DNA of 13,780 nucleotides from positions 1 to 13,780 of the forward strand of contig CAZOBP010000067.1 in NCBI GenBank assembly GCA_964577995.1, written 5' to 3'. How positions within the stretch are numbered: position 1 is the first letter of the stretch; the number at the start of each line of letters is the position of its first letter. Source of the DNA: JAUVXJ01 sp964577995 (GTDB lineage: Bacteria; Chloroflexota; Anaerolineae; UBA7937; B3-Chlor). Positions 1 through 7,093 of the stretch are shown piece after piece. Below the pieces are notes generated by a model, which had not been told where the DNA came from, made no database searches, and saw nothing but the letters and a program-made list of their open reading frames with translations. Made by a program: the position numbers and the translations under genes.

Positions 1-13
1 CAACAGAACTCAT
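1..13 (-). CDS. 5' end of a leftward gene leaving the window (unidentified)
   Basis: An ATG at 13-11 on the minus strand is preceded by AGAGG at 6-7 bases, a reasonable ribosome binding site. It lies downstream of the strong leftward promoter at 230-258. Only four codons (M-S-S-V) are inside the window, so no function can be given. The call rests on the promoter, the binding site and the lack of any other usable start in the leader. The real start could also lie beyond the edge. Confidence 0.3.
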
Positions 14-229
14 GTGCTTGCCTCTTTCGTTGGCTAGAAAGCATGGACAGGATCGGGTCTCAGACTATGCTGATCAACTGAGAAGTCTTGGCAATACATA
101 GGCCCCTAGCCACAGCAAAGGCATCGTGCTTTCACGAACACCTTCTCAGCAAGGGGTGCAATCCAAGAGGATTCGTTCATGGTGAGTAAGGGGAAAACAA
201 ATCGATCTAGCAGTGGCAGAACCGTACAT
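14..229 (-). other. long 5' leader without a gene
   Basis: About 210 transcribed bases separate the predicted start near 223 from the ATG at 13. All three minus-strand frames are closed by stops; the longest local reading frame is a 24-codon one from 180 with no ribosome binding site. A small hairpin (TCGTG-AAAG-CACGA) is visible around 125-138. The length would suit a structured regulatory leader, but I could not match it to TPP, cobalamin, c-di-GMP, T-box or SAM riboswitch consensus, so its nature is open. Confidence 0.3.
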
Positions 230-258
230 ATTATAGCAGGTTTTCCTCACCCCGTCAA
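230..258 (-). promoter_or_regulatory. vegetative (sigma70/sigmaA-type) promoter, leftward
   Basis: On the minus strand the -35 is TTGACG (258-253, 5 of 6 matches), the spacer is 17 bases, and the -10 is a perfect TATAAT (235-230) preceded by an extended TGC. Transcription should start near 223. It is the strongest -10 in the window and would drive a gene whose start codon is at or beyond the left edge. Confidence 0.65.
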
Positions 259-619
259 GTCAACGCACGCTGCATGATGAAGTATCGCCTGCGACACTGA
301 ATGCGCATCCGCCCTACCCGACAGAAGAGGCCTAGGACCCTGGTCCCAACCCTCAGATGGTGAACCCCGCCGTAACGCGATATACGAGAGCTGCCAGAGA
401 TGCACCTGGAGTTGTCGGGAAAAGGGCGCCAAGCTTGCTCAGAGAGTGGATCCACCGGCGCTTGCAGTGTTGATCTCCATCACCGGCTGACAGCCTTCGT
501 GCGCGCCCTCTCCCTAATGCCATAGCACGGGTCCGATACATCGAGTGTAGTGTTGCGTACACTGCCTCCAGACCGCGCTCTCTGCTCGTCGCCCACATCG
601 ACCCGGAGTGGATTGTTGC
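259..619. other. stretch without a recognisable gene
   Basis: Several overlapping open frames of 60-81 codons exist on both strands. None has a family-like sequence, a ribosome binding site or a promoter, and they overlap one another. I see no tRNA fold or terminator with a T tract, so the end of the acetyltransferase operon is not marked by a clear intrinsic terminator. A weak AGTGT-TGCGT-ACACT dyad near 548-562 is the only structure noted. Confidence 0.5.
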
Positions 620-1150
620 TCATACGCTTCGGGAGAAGAAGATAGCAATGTCCTGGTTAGAGTAGTAGTGATCGTTGAAGCCGCAGAACACGAAGCCATG
701 TTTGCGGCAGAAGCAAATGGCCGGGTAGTTCTTGGTCTGCGTCTCCAGCGAGATAGCGCGCAGCCCCTGTTCTCTGGCCCAGCGAAATGCTGCTCGAAGC
801 AACTCGCTCCCTACCCCACCCCGCCGGTATCTCCCGCCCACCGTCAAGTCCTTGATCCATCCTGAAGCATCCCGCGGCTGCACGATCATGTTCAGGTACC
901 CTCGGATCTCCTCATCCTCCTCAGCCACCAGGAAACACTCCCCACGCTGCCAATCCTCGATCAGGTGGTCGCTATCTCTCGGCGAACTTGCACGCACCGA
1001 TCGTGGCAGTTTGATGGTCTGGAACGTGATGGCGATTTCCTCGTACGGCCTTTCGTCGGTGCGAATCTGCCAAACGCGCCTGGTCGTATACGACGTGTCG
1101 ATGAGCACGCATGTGTTGAGGTCCTTCAGGTCGGCCTTGCGTATCGTCAT
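620..1150 (-). CDS. GNAT-family N-acetyltransferase
   Basis: A 176-residue cytoplasmic acyl-CoA-dependent N-acetyltransferase of normal GNAT length. The acetyl-CoA pyrophosphate loop is R109-x-x-G112-x-G114, following the beta-4 strand WIKDLTV (98-104). The C-terminal part, LETQTKN (136-141) then a Cys/Phe-rich turn and HGFVFCGF (151-158), resembles the streptothricin-acetyltransferase branch of GNATs, where LETQ and GF are conserved. The substrate cannot be told from sequence. The ATG overlaps the stop of the DUF58 gene as ATGA, so translation is probably coupled and the gene is the last of a four-gene operon. One of the two arginines in the loop (R109/R110) fills the usual Q/R position. Family call is firm; the streptothricin-like affinity is a resemblance only. 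Confidence 0.88.
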   Translation of the reverse strand: MTIRKADLKDLNTCVLIDTSYTTRRVWQIRTDERPYEEIAITFQTIKLPRSVRASSPRDSDHLIEDWQRGECFLVAEEDEEIRGYLNMIVQPRDASGWIKDLTVGGRYRRGGVGSELLRAAFRWAREQGLRAISLETQTKNYPAICFCRKHGFVFCGFNDHYYSNQDIAIFFSRSV

Positions 1151-2421
1151 CTGACTAGCTCGACGCTTTGCGAGAACGAATCGCCAAGCGGTACTTCGTT
1201 CTTCACCAGGTAGGCTGGTATGCCGCTGGCCGCAAGACTGGCCATCACCTCCAGGGAATCGGGCGCATCGCCAAAGCCGCTGGGCTCCACATGTACCGCC
1301 ACTATGTCTATGCCCTTGCGCTTCAAGTCCCTCGCCGAGCCGACCCAGGATCCCTCAGTGGATGGGGTGACGACTATGGCTGTCGAGCCTCCCCCCAGTT
1401 GACTGCTCTCAGCGGCGATGACCTCGGCCAGAGGAACTCGTCCCTCAGCCCTGACCACGGCTAGCGACTCGAGGAGTCTGACCAGTTGCCGTTCTCCCCT
1501 ATCTACCTGTACGACCTCGCGACGCTGACCATACGTGATCATGCCCAGCGCTCTCCTCTGGCCCAGCAGGTGCTTCGCCAGCGAAGCAGCAATCGTCGCG
1601 CCATACTCCTCTGTGCTGGGATGGAGCACTGGCGCCTTGGACCGCATAGGCGGAGCATTGAGAGAGTCGAAAACCAGTTGATCGGCATAGGAACCCGCCT
1701 GGACTGCCTCTTCCATGTCCACAAACAGCCAGATGTCCGCCCACGGGTCGAGTTCAAACTCTTTCGAGATCAGTCGGCCCCTCCGAGCTGTAGACAGCCA
1801 GTGTATGCGATTGAAACTGTCCTCGGGCCTGTAGTCTCTGACCCCGGAGACATTGGTGGTTACGTGCTGGGTCTGACGCTGCAGAGCGTCGCCCCCCGAG
1901 AGTCTCCCTACTGGTGGCCGAAAACGAGGCAAATCAACAGTCGCCGGATACACAACGAGTGTGGAGTACAGCGGCACCTCGCGCCTCATCTGGAAGATAC
2001 CAAAAGCGTCACCACTGGTCAGGATGACTGGGCCGAAGTTGAACTTGCCCCTCCGCTTGCATCGCGCCAGCGCCATCCAACTCCGCTCCCCGTGGGAAGG
2101 AAGAGCGCTCAGCACACGATCTACCTGATAACCCTGCAACCCAGAGAGGTCCTGGAACCCCACATAGAGTTTGGGCAATGGGCCCTCGTTTCGAACGAGC
2201 ATCCTCTCCTGGATCAGCCCTCCCACCTGGGCCCGGTTGGCGCGCAGACTGCGCGACGCGGATAGCCAACGGATGTTCAGCCAAGCCCAGACAAAGCAGA
2301 GGACGACGAGGCTCACAACCACGTACAGACTACGAACGAATAGCCCGTGTCCAGTGATGAAGGTGGGCACAACAAGCAGCGCGAGGAGCACGAAGATCGC
2401 CCGATTGACACTAATCCCCAC
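1147..2421 (-). CDS. DUF58 domain membrane protein, partner of MoxR ATPase
   Basis: A 424-residue protein with two N-terminal hydrophobic segments (about 8-24 and 32-49) that anchor it in the membrane, then a cytoplasmic region. The DUF58 signature lies at about 192-223: SGVRDYRPEDSFNRIHW followed by an ARRGRL-KEFE stretch. After it comes a vWA-like fold beginning WLFVDME (231-237). DUF58 proteins are regularly encoded beside MoxR ATPases and are thought to be scaffolds or targets that the ATPase remodels; the exact process is unknown. The start is GTG at 2421-2419, with AGGAAGG about 9 bases upstream. The MoxR gene ends 32 bases before it, and its stop overlaps the acetyltransferase start. 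The transglutaminase-like gene often found third in such loci is absent here. Confidence 0.85.
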   Translation of the reverse strand: MGISVNRAIFVLLALLVVPTFITGHGLFVRSLYVVVSLVVLCFVWAWLNIRWLSASRSLRANRAQVGGLIQERMLVRNEGPLPKLYVGFQDLSGLQGYQVDRVLSALPSHGERSWMALARCKRRGKFNFGPVILTSGDAFGIFQMRREVPLYSTLVVYPATVDLPRFRPPVGRLSGGDALQRQTQHVTTNVSGVRDYRPEDSFNRIHWLSTARRGRLISKEFELDPWADIWLFVDMEEAVQAGSYADQLVFDSLNAPPMRSKAPVLHPSTEEYGATIAASLAKHLLGQRRALGMITYGQRREVVQVDRGERQLVRLLESLAVVRAEGRVPLAEVIAAESSQLGGGSTAIVVTPSTEGSWVGSARDLKRKGIDIVAVHVEPSGFGDAPDSLEVMASLAASGIPAYLVKNEVPLGDSFSQSVELVR

Positions 2422-2453
2422 CGTCCGCGCCCTTCCTGGGAACCGCGATCTCG

Positions 2454-3410
2454 CTACTGTTCCACCCTCACCGGAGATCCGGGAGCTTCCACACCCTGCA
2501 ACACCTCCTTGACCACGGTGCGAGGATCAACCTCCCCTATCCGGGCAGCAGGGTTGACTATCAGGCGATGGGCCAGTGTGGTCTCGGCTAGAGCCTTCAC
2601 ATCATCAGGGATCACATAGTCGCGTCCCAGCACCGCAGCCCGGGCCTGACCCGTCCTGTAGAGGGCAAGAGCTCCGCGCGGGCTACTACCGAGGTACACA
2701 TCGGGATGACTGCGCGTGGCCCCTACCAGGGCCACGATGTATTCCTTGATGCCATCGTGGACGAAGACCTCCTTGATTCGCTCCTGCATCTCCAGCAGTT
2801 CAGTGGTGCTCACCACCTGTTCTATGGTCTCAATAGGGTGAACGTATTGCTGAGCCTCCAGGATGCGTATCTCGTCCGTGGGGCTGGGATAGCCAAGACT
2901 TATACGCATCAAGAAGCGGTCCAACTGAGCTTCGGGCAAGGGAAAGGTGCCTTCGTATTCGATAGGGTTCTGCGTGGCCAAGATGAGGAAAGGCTTATCC
3001 AACAGGTGCGTCACCCCGTCAACCGTCACCTGGTGTTCCTCCATAGCCTCTAGCAACGCCGACTGTGTCTTGGGGGTTGCACGGTTGATCTCGTCCGTGA
3101 GCACGATGTTGGCCATGACTGGCCCGGGGCGGAACTCGAATCGGCCTGTACTCTGATCATAGACGGACACACCCGTTACGTCGCTGGGCAGCATGTCCGG
3201 CGTGAACTGGATACGCTTGAAGGTGCAACCGAGAGACTTGGCCATGGCCTTGGCCAGCATGGTCTTCCCCACTCCGGGCACATCATCAATCAGCACGTGT
3301 CCTTGGCAGAGCAAGGCGACGAGGCCAAGCTGCACTTCCTCGTGCTTTCCGATGATCACCTTCTCCACGTTGTCTATGATCTTCTGCCCCGTAGCCTGGA
3401 CTTCGTTCAT
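2454..3410 (-). CDS. MoxR-family AAA+ ATPase
   Basis: A 318-residue AAA+ ATPase of usual MoxR length. Walker A is D43-VPGVGKT (to T50), Walker B is IVLTDE with D106-E107, sensor 1 is ATQNP with N148, the arginine-finger region is LDRF (163-166), and the C-terminal lid includes SSPRG (242-246). MoxR proteins act as chaperone-like ATPases on vWA or DUF58 partners, and here the DUF58 gene follows directly. I place the start at ATG 3410-3408. An AGGGAG lies about 9 bases upstream, the protein then begins at the normal MoxR N terminus, and a longer in-frame version from 3542 would overlap the cyclase gene with unrelated arginine-rich sequence. It sits 13 bases after the cyclase stop, so it is co-transcribed with it. 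Confidence 0.92.
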   Translation of the reverse strand: MNEVQATGQKIIDNVEKVIIGKHEEVQLGLVALLCQGHVLIDDVPGVGKTMLAKAMAKSLGCTFKRIQFTPDMLPSDVTGVSVYDQSTGRFEFRPGPVMANIVLTDEINRATPKTQSALLEAMEEHQVTVDGVTHLLDKPFLILATQNPIEYEGTFPLPEAQLDRFLMRISLGYPSPTDEIRILEAQQYVHPIETIEQVVSTTELLEMQERIKEVFVHDGIKEYIVALVGATRSHPDVYLGSSPRGALALYRTGQARAAVLGRDYVIPDDVKALAETTLAHRLIVNPAARIGEVDPRTVVKEVLQGVEAPGSPVRVEQ

Positions 3411-3423
3411 CTCCCGTTGCTCC

Positions 3424-4434
3424 CTAGGGACTGGCGGATCTGACGCAGTCGCCCCCCTGCGCCTTGGCCTCGTACAGGGCCTGGTCGGCCCTTCTGACCA
3501 ACTCATCCCGCGCCCTAGCATCTGTGGGATAGCTCGCGACACCTATGCTGATCGTCATCGCCCGATCGTCCTCACCACGATGGGCGCCCACCTCAGTTGT
3601 GGACGGCCTCATGAGGCGATTCAAGCGCTGCGCTGTGGTCATGGCATCTGACTTGCCGGTTTCCACCAAGATGATAGCGAACTCATCCCCGCCATACCTG
3701 GCGACGGCGTCACAGTTGCGCACAGATCTCTTCAGTCGCCAGGCTGCGCCTTTCAGGACCTCATCGCCGACTTGATGCCCAAAGCGATCATTCACCATCT
3801 TCAGATGGTCCAGATCTACCATCAGCAGCGACAAAGGCCGTCTGAACCTATCCGCTCGAGAGATCTCTGCCGAAAGGAGTTCCTCGAATGTACGCCTGTT
3901 GTACACCTCGGTCAGGCCGTCCAGTTGCGATAGTCTCTTGTAGAAGTCTCTCTCCCCCGCTGCCCGAAGAAGCCTGCGCTTCTCTAGCGCCTTGTCTACG
4001 ACGATCCTGATCCGATCCACATTGAACGGTTTGCTTATGTAGTCATAGGCACCGAGTTTCATGACCTCCACCGCGGACTCCACAGAGGCGTACGCGGTGA
4101 TCACCACCACCTCGCACAGAGGATCCAGCTCTTTTGCCTTCCTCAGAACATCTATCCCACCCACGCTGGGCATCTTGAGATCGGTGATGACCAGGTCGAA
4201 GGAATCATCCTCCAGTCTGGCGATGGCCTCTCGCCCCCCGTGACACACTTCAACCCGGTGACCGTGGGCGTCGAGCACCCGTTTCAGGAATCTGCACACC
4301 ACCTCTTCGTCGTCAACGACGAGAATCCTTGAGAGGACCTCGTCCCCCTCCTTGGCGACCGCCTCTGCAGCGTTTGCATCCTGTCTGGGATGTGCGTTGA
4401 TAGGTCCCTCAGCACTCGGGGGCGGGGGTGTCAT
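3424..4434 (-). CDS. response regulator with GGDEF diguanylate cyclase output
   Basis: A 336-residue cytoplasmic protein that should make cyclic di-GMP from two GTP when phosphorylated. The receiver domain (about 36-150) is complete: acidic pair D41-D42, phosphoacceptor D85 in VITDLKMP, T113 and K135 in SKPF. The GGDEF domain (about 165-330) has an intact active site, YGGDEF at 247-252, and an inhibitory I-site RxxD (R239-D242) exactly five residues before it, so product feedback is expected. The start is ATG with GGGAGAG about 6 bases upstream; the first 30 residues are a Pro/Ala-rich tail. It is first in an operon with MoxR, DUF58 and GNAT genes, under the promoter at 4487-4515. The sensor kinase read divergently from 4907 is its obvious candidate partner; that pairing is inferred. 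Confidence 0.93.
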   Translation of the reverse strand: MTPPPPSAEGPINAHPRQDANAAEAVAKEGDEVLSRILVVDDEEVVCRFLKRVLDAHGHRVEVCHGGREAIARLEDDSFDLVITDLKMPSVGGIDVLRKAKELDPLCEVVVITAYASVESAVEVMKLGAYDYISKPFNVDRIRIVVDKALEKRRLLRAAGERDFYKRLSQLDGLTEVYNRRTFEELLSAEISRADRFRRPLSLLMVDLDHLKMVNDRFGHQVGDEVLKGAAWRLKRSVRNCDAVARYGGDEFAIILVETGKSDAMTTAQRLNRLMRPSTTEVGAHRGEDDRAMTISIGVASYPTDARARDELVRRADQALYEAKAQGGDCVRSASP

Positions 4435-4486
4435 CTGACTCTCTCCCAGTTGTGACGCACGGAACGACGTAAGGGGGACAAACTAC

Positions 4487-4515
4487 ATTATACTGAACTT
4501 CCCGTCTTATGGCAA
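4487..4515 (-). promoter_or_regulatory. promoter of the cyclase-MoxR-DUF58-GNAT operon
   Basis: On the minus strand the -35 is TTGCCA (4515-4510, 5 of 6), the spacer is 17 bases, and the -10 is a perfect TATAAT (4492-4487). Transcription would start near 4480, leaving about a 45-base leader before the ATG at 4434. Confidence 0.7.
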
Positions 4516-4843
4516 CCAGTGTCCCACGATGGTCTCGGACACCGTGCAGAACAGCCATGTTTCCGTATCCGAAGCGGGTTGTTTCAGACCTCGCCTGAGA
4601 TCGCACCATGGGGACGTCCCCATGGCAGGGCCGCGGCTCGGACGACCCGTCAGTGCCTCTGCCCCGGTCGCGTGATCTTCCCACTCCATGATTCGAGAGA
4701 GTCTTTCTTTGCACTCAGCGGCGCTCGGACACCCACGCGGCTTTGGATGTCTGGCACTCAGGGACTCAGACGCCCAGATCCACCAGTATTGGAGTCGCTG
4801 TGGCTGGCCCGTAGCCCTGGGTCCCATCCTGGAGAGTGCTCCA
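4516..4843. other. divergent intergenic region between two signalling genes
   Basis: About 330 bases lie between the two promoters. Open frames cross it on both strands, including an upstream extension of the kinase frame to 4688, but their translations are low-complexity and match nothing I recognise. The kinase promoter lies downstream of that extension. The one notable element is the 20-bp palindrome listed separately. Confidence 0.5.
4606..4625. promoter_or_regulatory. perfect 20-bp palindrome, candidate operator
   Basis: CCATGGGGACGTCCCCATGG is exactly self-complementary over 20 bases with no spacer, and the flanking bases do not extend the symmetry. It lies about 90 bases upstream of the cyclase -35 and about 220 bases upstream of the kinase -35, in the region shared by both promoters. 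There is no adjacent T tract on either strand, so it is not an intrinsic terminator. A dimeric regulator site is the most natural reading, but the binding protein is unknown. Confidence 0.5.
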
Positions 4844-4872
4844 TTGTCTGCGGTGCAGCCCTATGCTAAAAT
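4844..4872 (+). promoter_or_regulatory. promoter of the sensor kinase-efp unit
   Basis: The -35 is TTGTCT (4844-4849, 4 of 6), the spacer is 17 bases, and the -10 is TAAAAT (4867-4872) with an extended TGC just before it. The predicted transcript starts near 4879. This rules out the long upstream extension of the kinase frame and supports a start at 4907. Confidence 0.65.
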
Positions 4873-4906
4873 AGCGACAGCGTACAGCAGAAAGAACCGA
4901 TGTGAG

Positions 4907-6532
4907 ATGCCCGGCGAGCGGATCATGGTCATAGACAGCGACGCCCACGTGCTCGAATCCTGCGTGAGCATGCTCGAGAGTGGAGGATACCAGGTCACTG
5001 GTGTTACGGGTGGCCGGCGGGCCATCGACATGGCTCGTCAGCAGAGATTCGACTTGGTGCTCGCCGACCTCACGGTGGATAGTCAGGACGGGTTGGATAC
5101 AATGCAAGCTATCAAGGCCATCGATCCCGGCATCGTGGGCGTGGTCATGACTGGCCAGAGCGCGGTGGCGGCAGCCCTCGACGCCCTGCGCAAAGGAGTA
5201 GACGACCTGTTGCCAAGACCTTTCTCGGCACGCGAGCTTCGAGAGGTGGTCTCCTCTGCCCTCAACAGGGGGCGCGCCCGACGGGAGAATATCCGGCTCA
5301 GGGCTTTGATTCCGCTGTACGAACTGAGCAAGGCCTTCATGGGCATGACCAACCTTCAACAGTTGCTCGTAGAGATCGTTGAGGTAAGCTGTCGTGAGAC
5401 TGGCGCGGATCGGGCCTCGCTGATGTTGTTTGACGAAGGCACCCAAAGCTTGACGATCCAGGCTGCGATAGGCCTCCCCGAAGAGGTCGTCGCGACCACG
5501 AGGATCGAGATCGGAGAGGGCATCGCCGGCAGGGTTGCGGAGCAACGTGAGCCTCTCGTCCTCGACAGCACCTCGCCACCAGGGGCTGAACTGCGCAAGC
5601 TGATGAAGCAGGATCAGATCTCCTCTGCAGTCTGCGTTCCCCTCACAGTGAGGGAAGAACTGATCGGCGTCCTCAATCTGAGCAAGCTGGGAAGCGACGA
5701 CTCTCTCTTCACCGCAGGATCGCTGGAACTGGCATCGGTGCTCGCTGGCCAAGCCGCCATCGCCATTAAGAACGCACGTCTATTCGAGGAGACCCAGCAG
5801 GCATACGAAGACTTGAAGAAGCTGGACGAACTGAAGAGCGAATTCATCAACGTGGCCTCCCACGAGTTGCGCACACCCCTGGCCATACTGCTCGGCTACG
5901 CTCATCTCTTAGACGAACAGGCGGCCGACGCCAGCAAGAAATACACTCAGGCGATTATCCACAGCGCTCTGCGGCTCAAGGAGCTGGTGACCGACATGCT
6001 GAATCTCCGCTATCTGGAGGCAGGTGAGATAGAGCTTGAGCTGCAACCGGTGCAGATAGCCAGCACGGTGCAAGAGGTGGTCCAGGACTTGGGTTTCCTG
6101 GTAGACGAGAAGGGGCAGTCATTGACCCTGAGCATCCCAGAAGACCTGCCTTCCATCTGGGCTGACGAAGGCAAACTGCACCTTATTCTTTCCAATCTGC
6201 TGTCCAATGCCATCAAGTTCACCCCTCAGGGGGGCAGTATCGAGATAGCCGCTACCGTCACCGAAGACCAACTAGGCGTGTCTGTCAAGGACACAGGCGT
6301 TGGCATCGCCACCGAGGAGTTCAGAAGGCTGTTCGACCCGTTCTATCAAGTGGGTGACTCCCTCAGAAGGGAGCATCCAGGCGTCGGCCTGGGCCTCTCC
6401 ATCGTCAAGGAACTGGTCGAACTCCATGGGGGACAGGTGTGGGTAGAAAGCGAGGTAGGAAAGGGAAGCACGTTCTCCTTCACCATCTCGCGCCATCTCG
6501 GTCCGCAGCACAAAAACGCGAAAGGACACTAG
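4907..6532 (+). CDS. soluble sensor histidine kinase with N-terminal receiver-like and GAF domains
   Basis: A 541-residue protein with no membrane segment. Domains in order: receiver-like (about 5-122), GAF (about 140-293, sensing an unknown ligand), a short coiled linker (294-312), HisKA with H-box ASHELRTPL (phospho-His H319), and HATPase with N-box LSNLLSNAIKF (N430, N434), G1 DTGVGI (462-467), F box FDPFY and G2 GVGLGLSIV (492-500). The catalytic core looks fully active. The receiver has the acceptor D54 but S11 instead of the second acidic residue, no MP turn after D54, and R104 where the invariant Lys of the KPF motif belongs, so it may not be phosphorylated normally. The start at ATG 4907 has only a weak GAAAGAA site; ATG 4925 is an alternative. 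Divergent from the cyclase operon and upstream of efp by 3 bases. Confidence 0.9.
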   Translation: MPGERIMVIDSDAHVLESCVSMLESGGYQVTGVTGGRRAIDMARQQRFDLVLADLTVDSQDGLDTMQAIKAIDPGIVGVVMTGQSAVAAALDALRKGVDDLLPRPFSARELREVVSSALNRGRARRENIRLRALIPLYELSKAFMGMTNLQQLLVEIVEVSCRETGADRASLMLFDEGTQSLTIQAAIGLPEEVVATTRIEIGEGIAGRVAEQREPLVLDSTSPPGAELRKLMKQDQISSAVCVPLTVREELIGVLNLSKLGSDDSLFTAGSLELASVLAGQAAIAIKNARLFEETQQAYEDLKKLDELKSEFINVASHELRTPLAILLGYAHLLDEQAADASKKYTQAIIHSALRLKELVTDMLNLRYLEAGEIELELQPVQIASTVQEVVQDLGFLVDEKGQSLTLSIPEDLPSIWADEGKLHLILSNLLSNAIKFTPQGGSIEIAATVTEDQLGVSVKDTGVGIATEEFRRLFDPFYQVGDSLRREHPGVGLGLSIVKELVELHGGQVWVESEVGKGSTFSFTISRHLGPQHKNAKGH

Positions 6533-6535
6533 CGC

Positions 6536-7093
6536 ATGATCATGTCAACCGACTTGAGAAAAGGAGTCTCGTTCGAGCTGGACGGCGACCTGCATCGCGT
6601 GCTCGAGTACCAGCACTCATACATAGGAAGAGGAAGCGCCAACGTGCGAGTCAAGCTGCGAAACCTCCGCACCGGGCGCACCATCGAGCGCACTTTCGGC
6701 GCCAGCGAGAAGTTCCGGGATGTGCGGTTGGAGCTGCGACAGGTGCAGTATCTCTACCGGGACGGTGACCTCTACTACTTCATGGACACAGAAACCTACG
6801 AGCAGCCGGCGCTCTCGGCCGAAACCCTACAGGAGAAAGTGGACTATCTGAAAGAGGGCCTGATGCTATCCGTCTCCATGCACGACGGTCGACCCGTGGA
6901 GATAGAACTGCCGGTCACCGTCGACCTCGAAGTCACTCAAACCGACCCTGGCGTCAAGGGGGATACGGCGACTGGAGCGACGAAGCGCGCTACGCTGGAA
7001 ACCGGCCTCCTGGTTCAGGTGCCCCTCTTCGTCGAAGAGGGCGACAACATACGCGTGGACACCAGAACGGGAGCATACCTCACCCGAGTTTAG
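6536..7093 (+). CDS. efp: translation elongation factor P
   Basis: A 185-residue EF-P of standard length, which binds between the ribosomal P and E sites and rescues ribosomes stalled at polyproline stretches. All three beta domains are present. The domain III signature GDTATGATKRATLETG, followed by VQVPLFVEEGD, is typical. The loop that reaches the peptidyl-transferase centre reads G31-R32-G33-S-A, so the tip residue is Arg, not the Lys that EpmA modifies. Thermus EF-P has a similar GRG loop, while rhamnosylated EF-Ps also carry Arg there; no modifying enzyme is in this window. AAAGGA at 6521-6526 is 9 bases before the ATG at 6536, favouring it over the ATG two codons later. The gene follows the kinase by 3 bases and is probably co-transcribed. 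Its stop overlaps the stop of the convergent Csx11-like gene. Confidence 0.95.
   Translation: MIMSTDLRKGVSFELDGDLHRVLEYQHSYIGRGSANVRVKLRNLRTGRTIERTFGASEKFRDVRLELRQVQYLYRDGDLYYFMDTETYEQPALSAETLQEKVDYLKEGLMLSVSMHDGRPVEIELPVTVDLEVTQTDPGVKGDTATGATKRATLETGLLVQVPLFVEEGDNIRVDTRTGAYLTRV

Noticed and set aside
107..180. 24-codon leader peptide on the minus strand
   Set aside because: There is no ribosome binding site before its ATG and no attenuator-like run of codons; kept only as part of the leader.
1..229. TPP-like riboswitch because of CTGAGA followed by CCCGATCCTG
   Set aside because: The remaining TPP consensus, including the GCGTAGGGA end, is missing and spacing does not fit.
1486..2265. Plus-strand frame of 259 codons
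   Set aside because: Antisense shadow of the DUF58 gene, caused by high GC; Pro/Arg/Gln-rich with no promoter or binding site.
3411..3542. Longer N terminus of MoxR
   Set aside because: It overlaps the GGDEF gene in another frame and lacks MoxR similarity; ATG 3410 has a good binding site.
4688..4906. Longer N terminus of the sensor kinase
   Set aside because: The predicted promoter lies inside it and the receiver-like domain begins directly after ATG 4907.
4766..5752. Long minus-strand frame of 328 codons
   Set aside because: It is antisense to the receiver and GAF parts of the sensor kinase, whose domains and motifs are unmistakable; its own translation has no family features.
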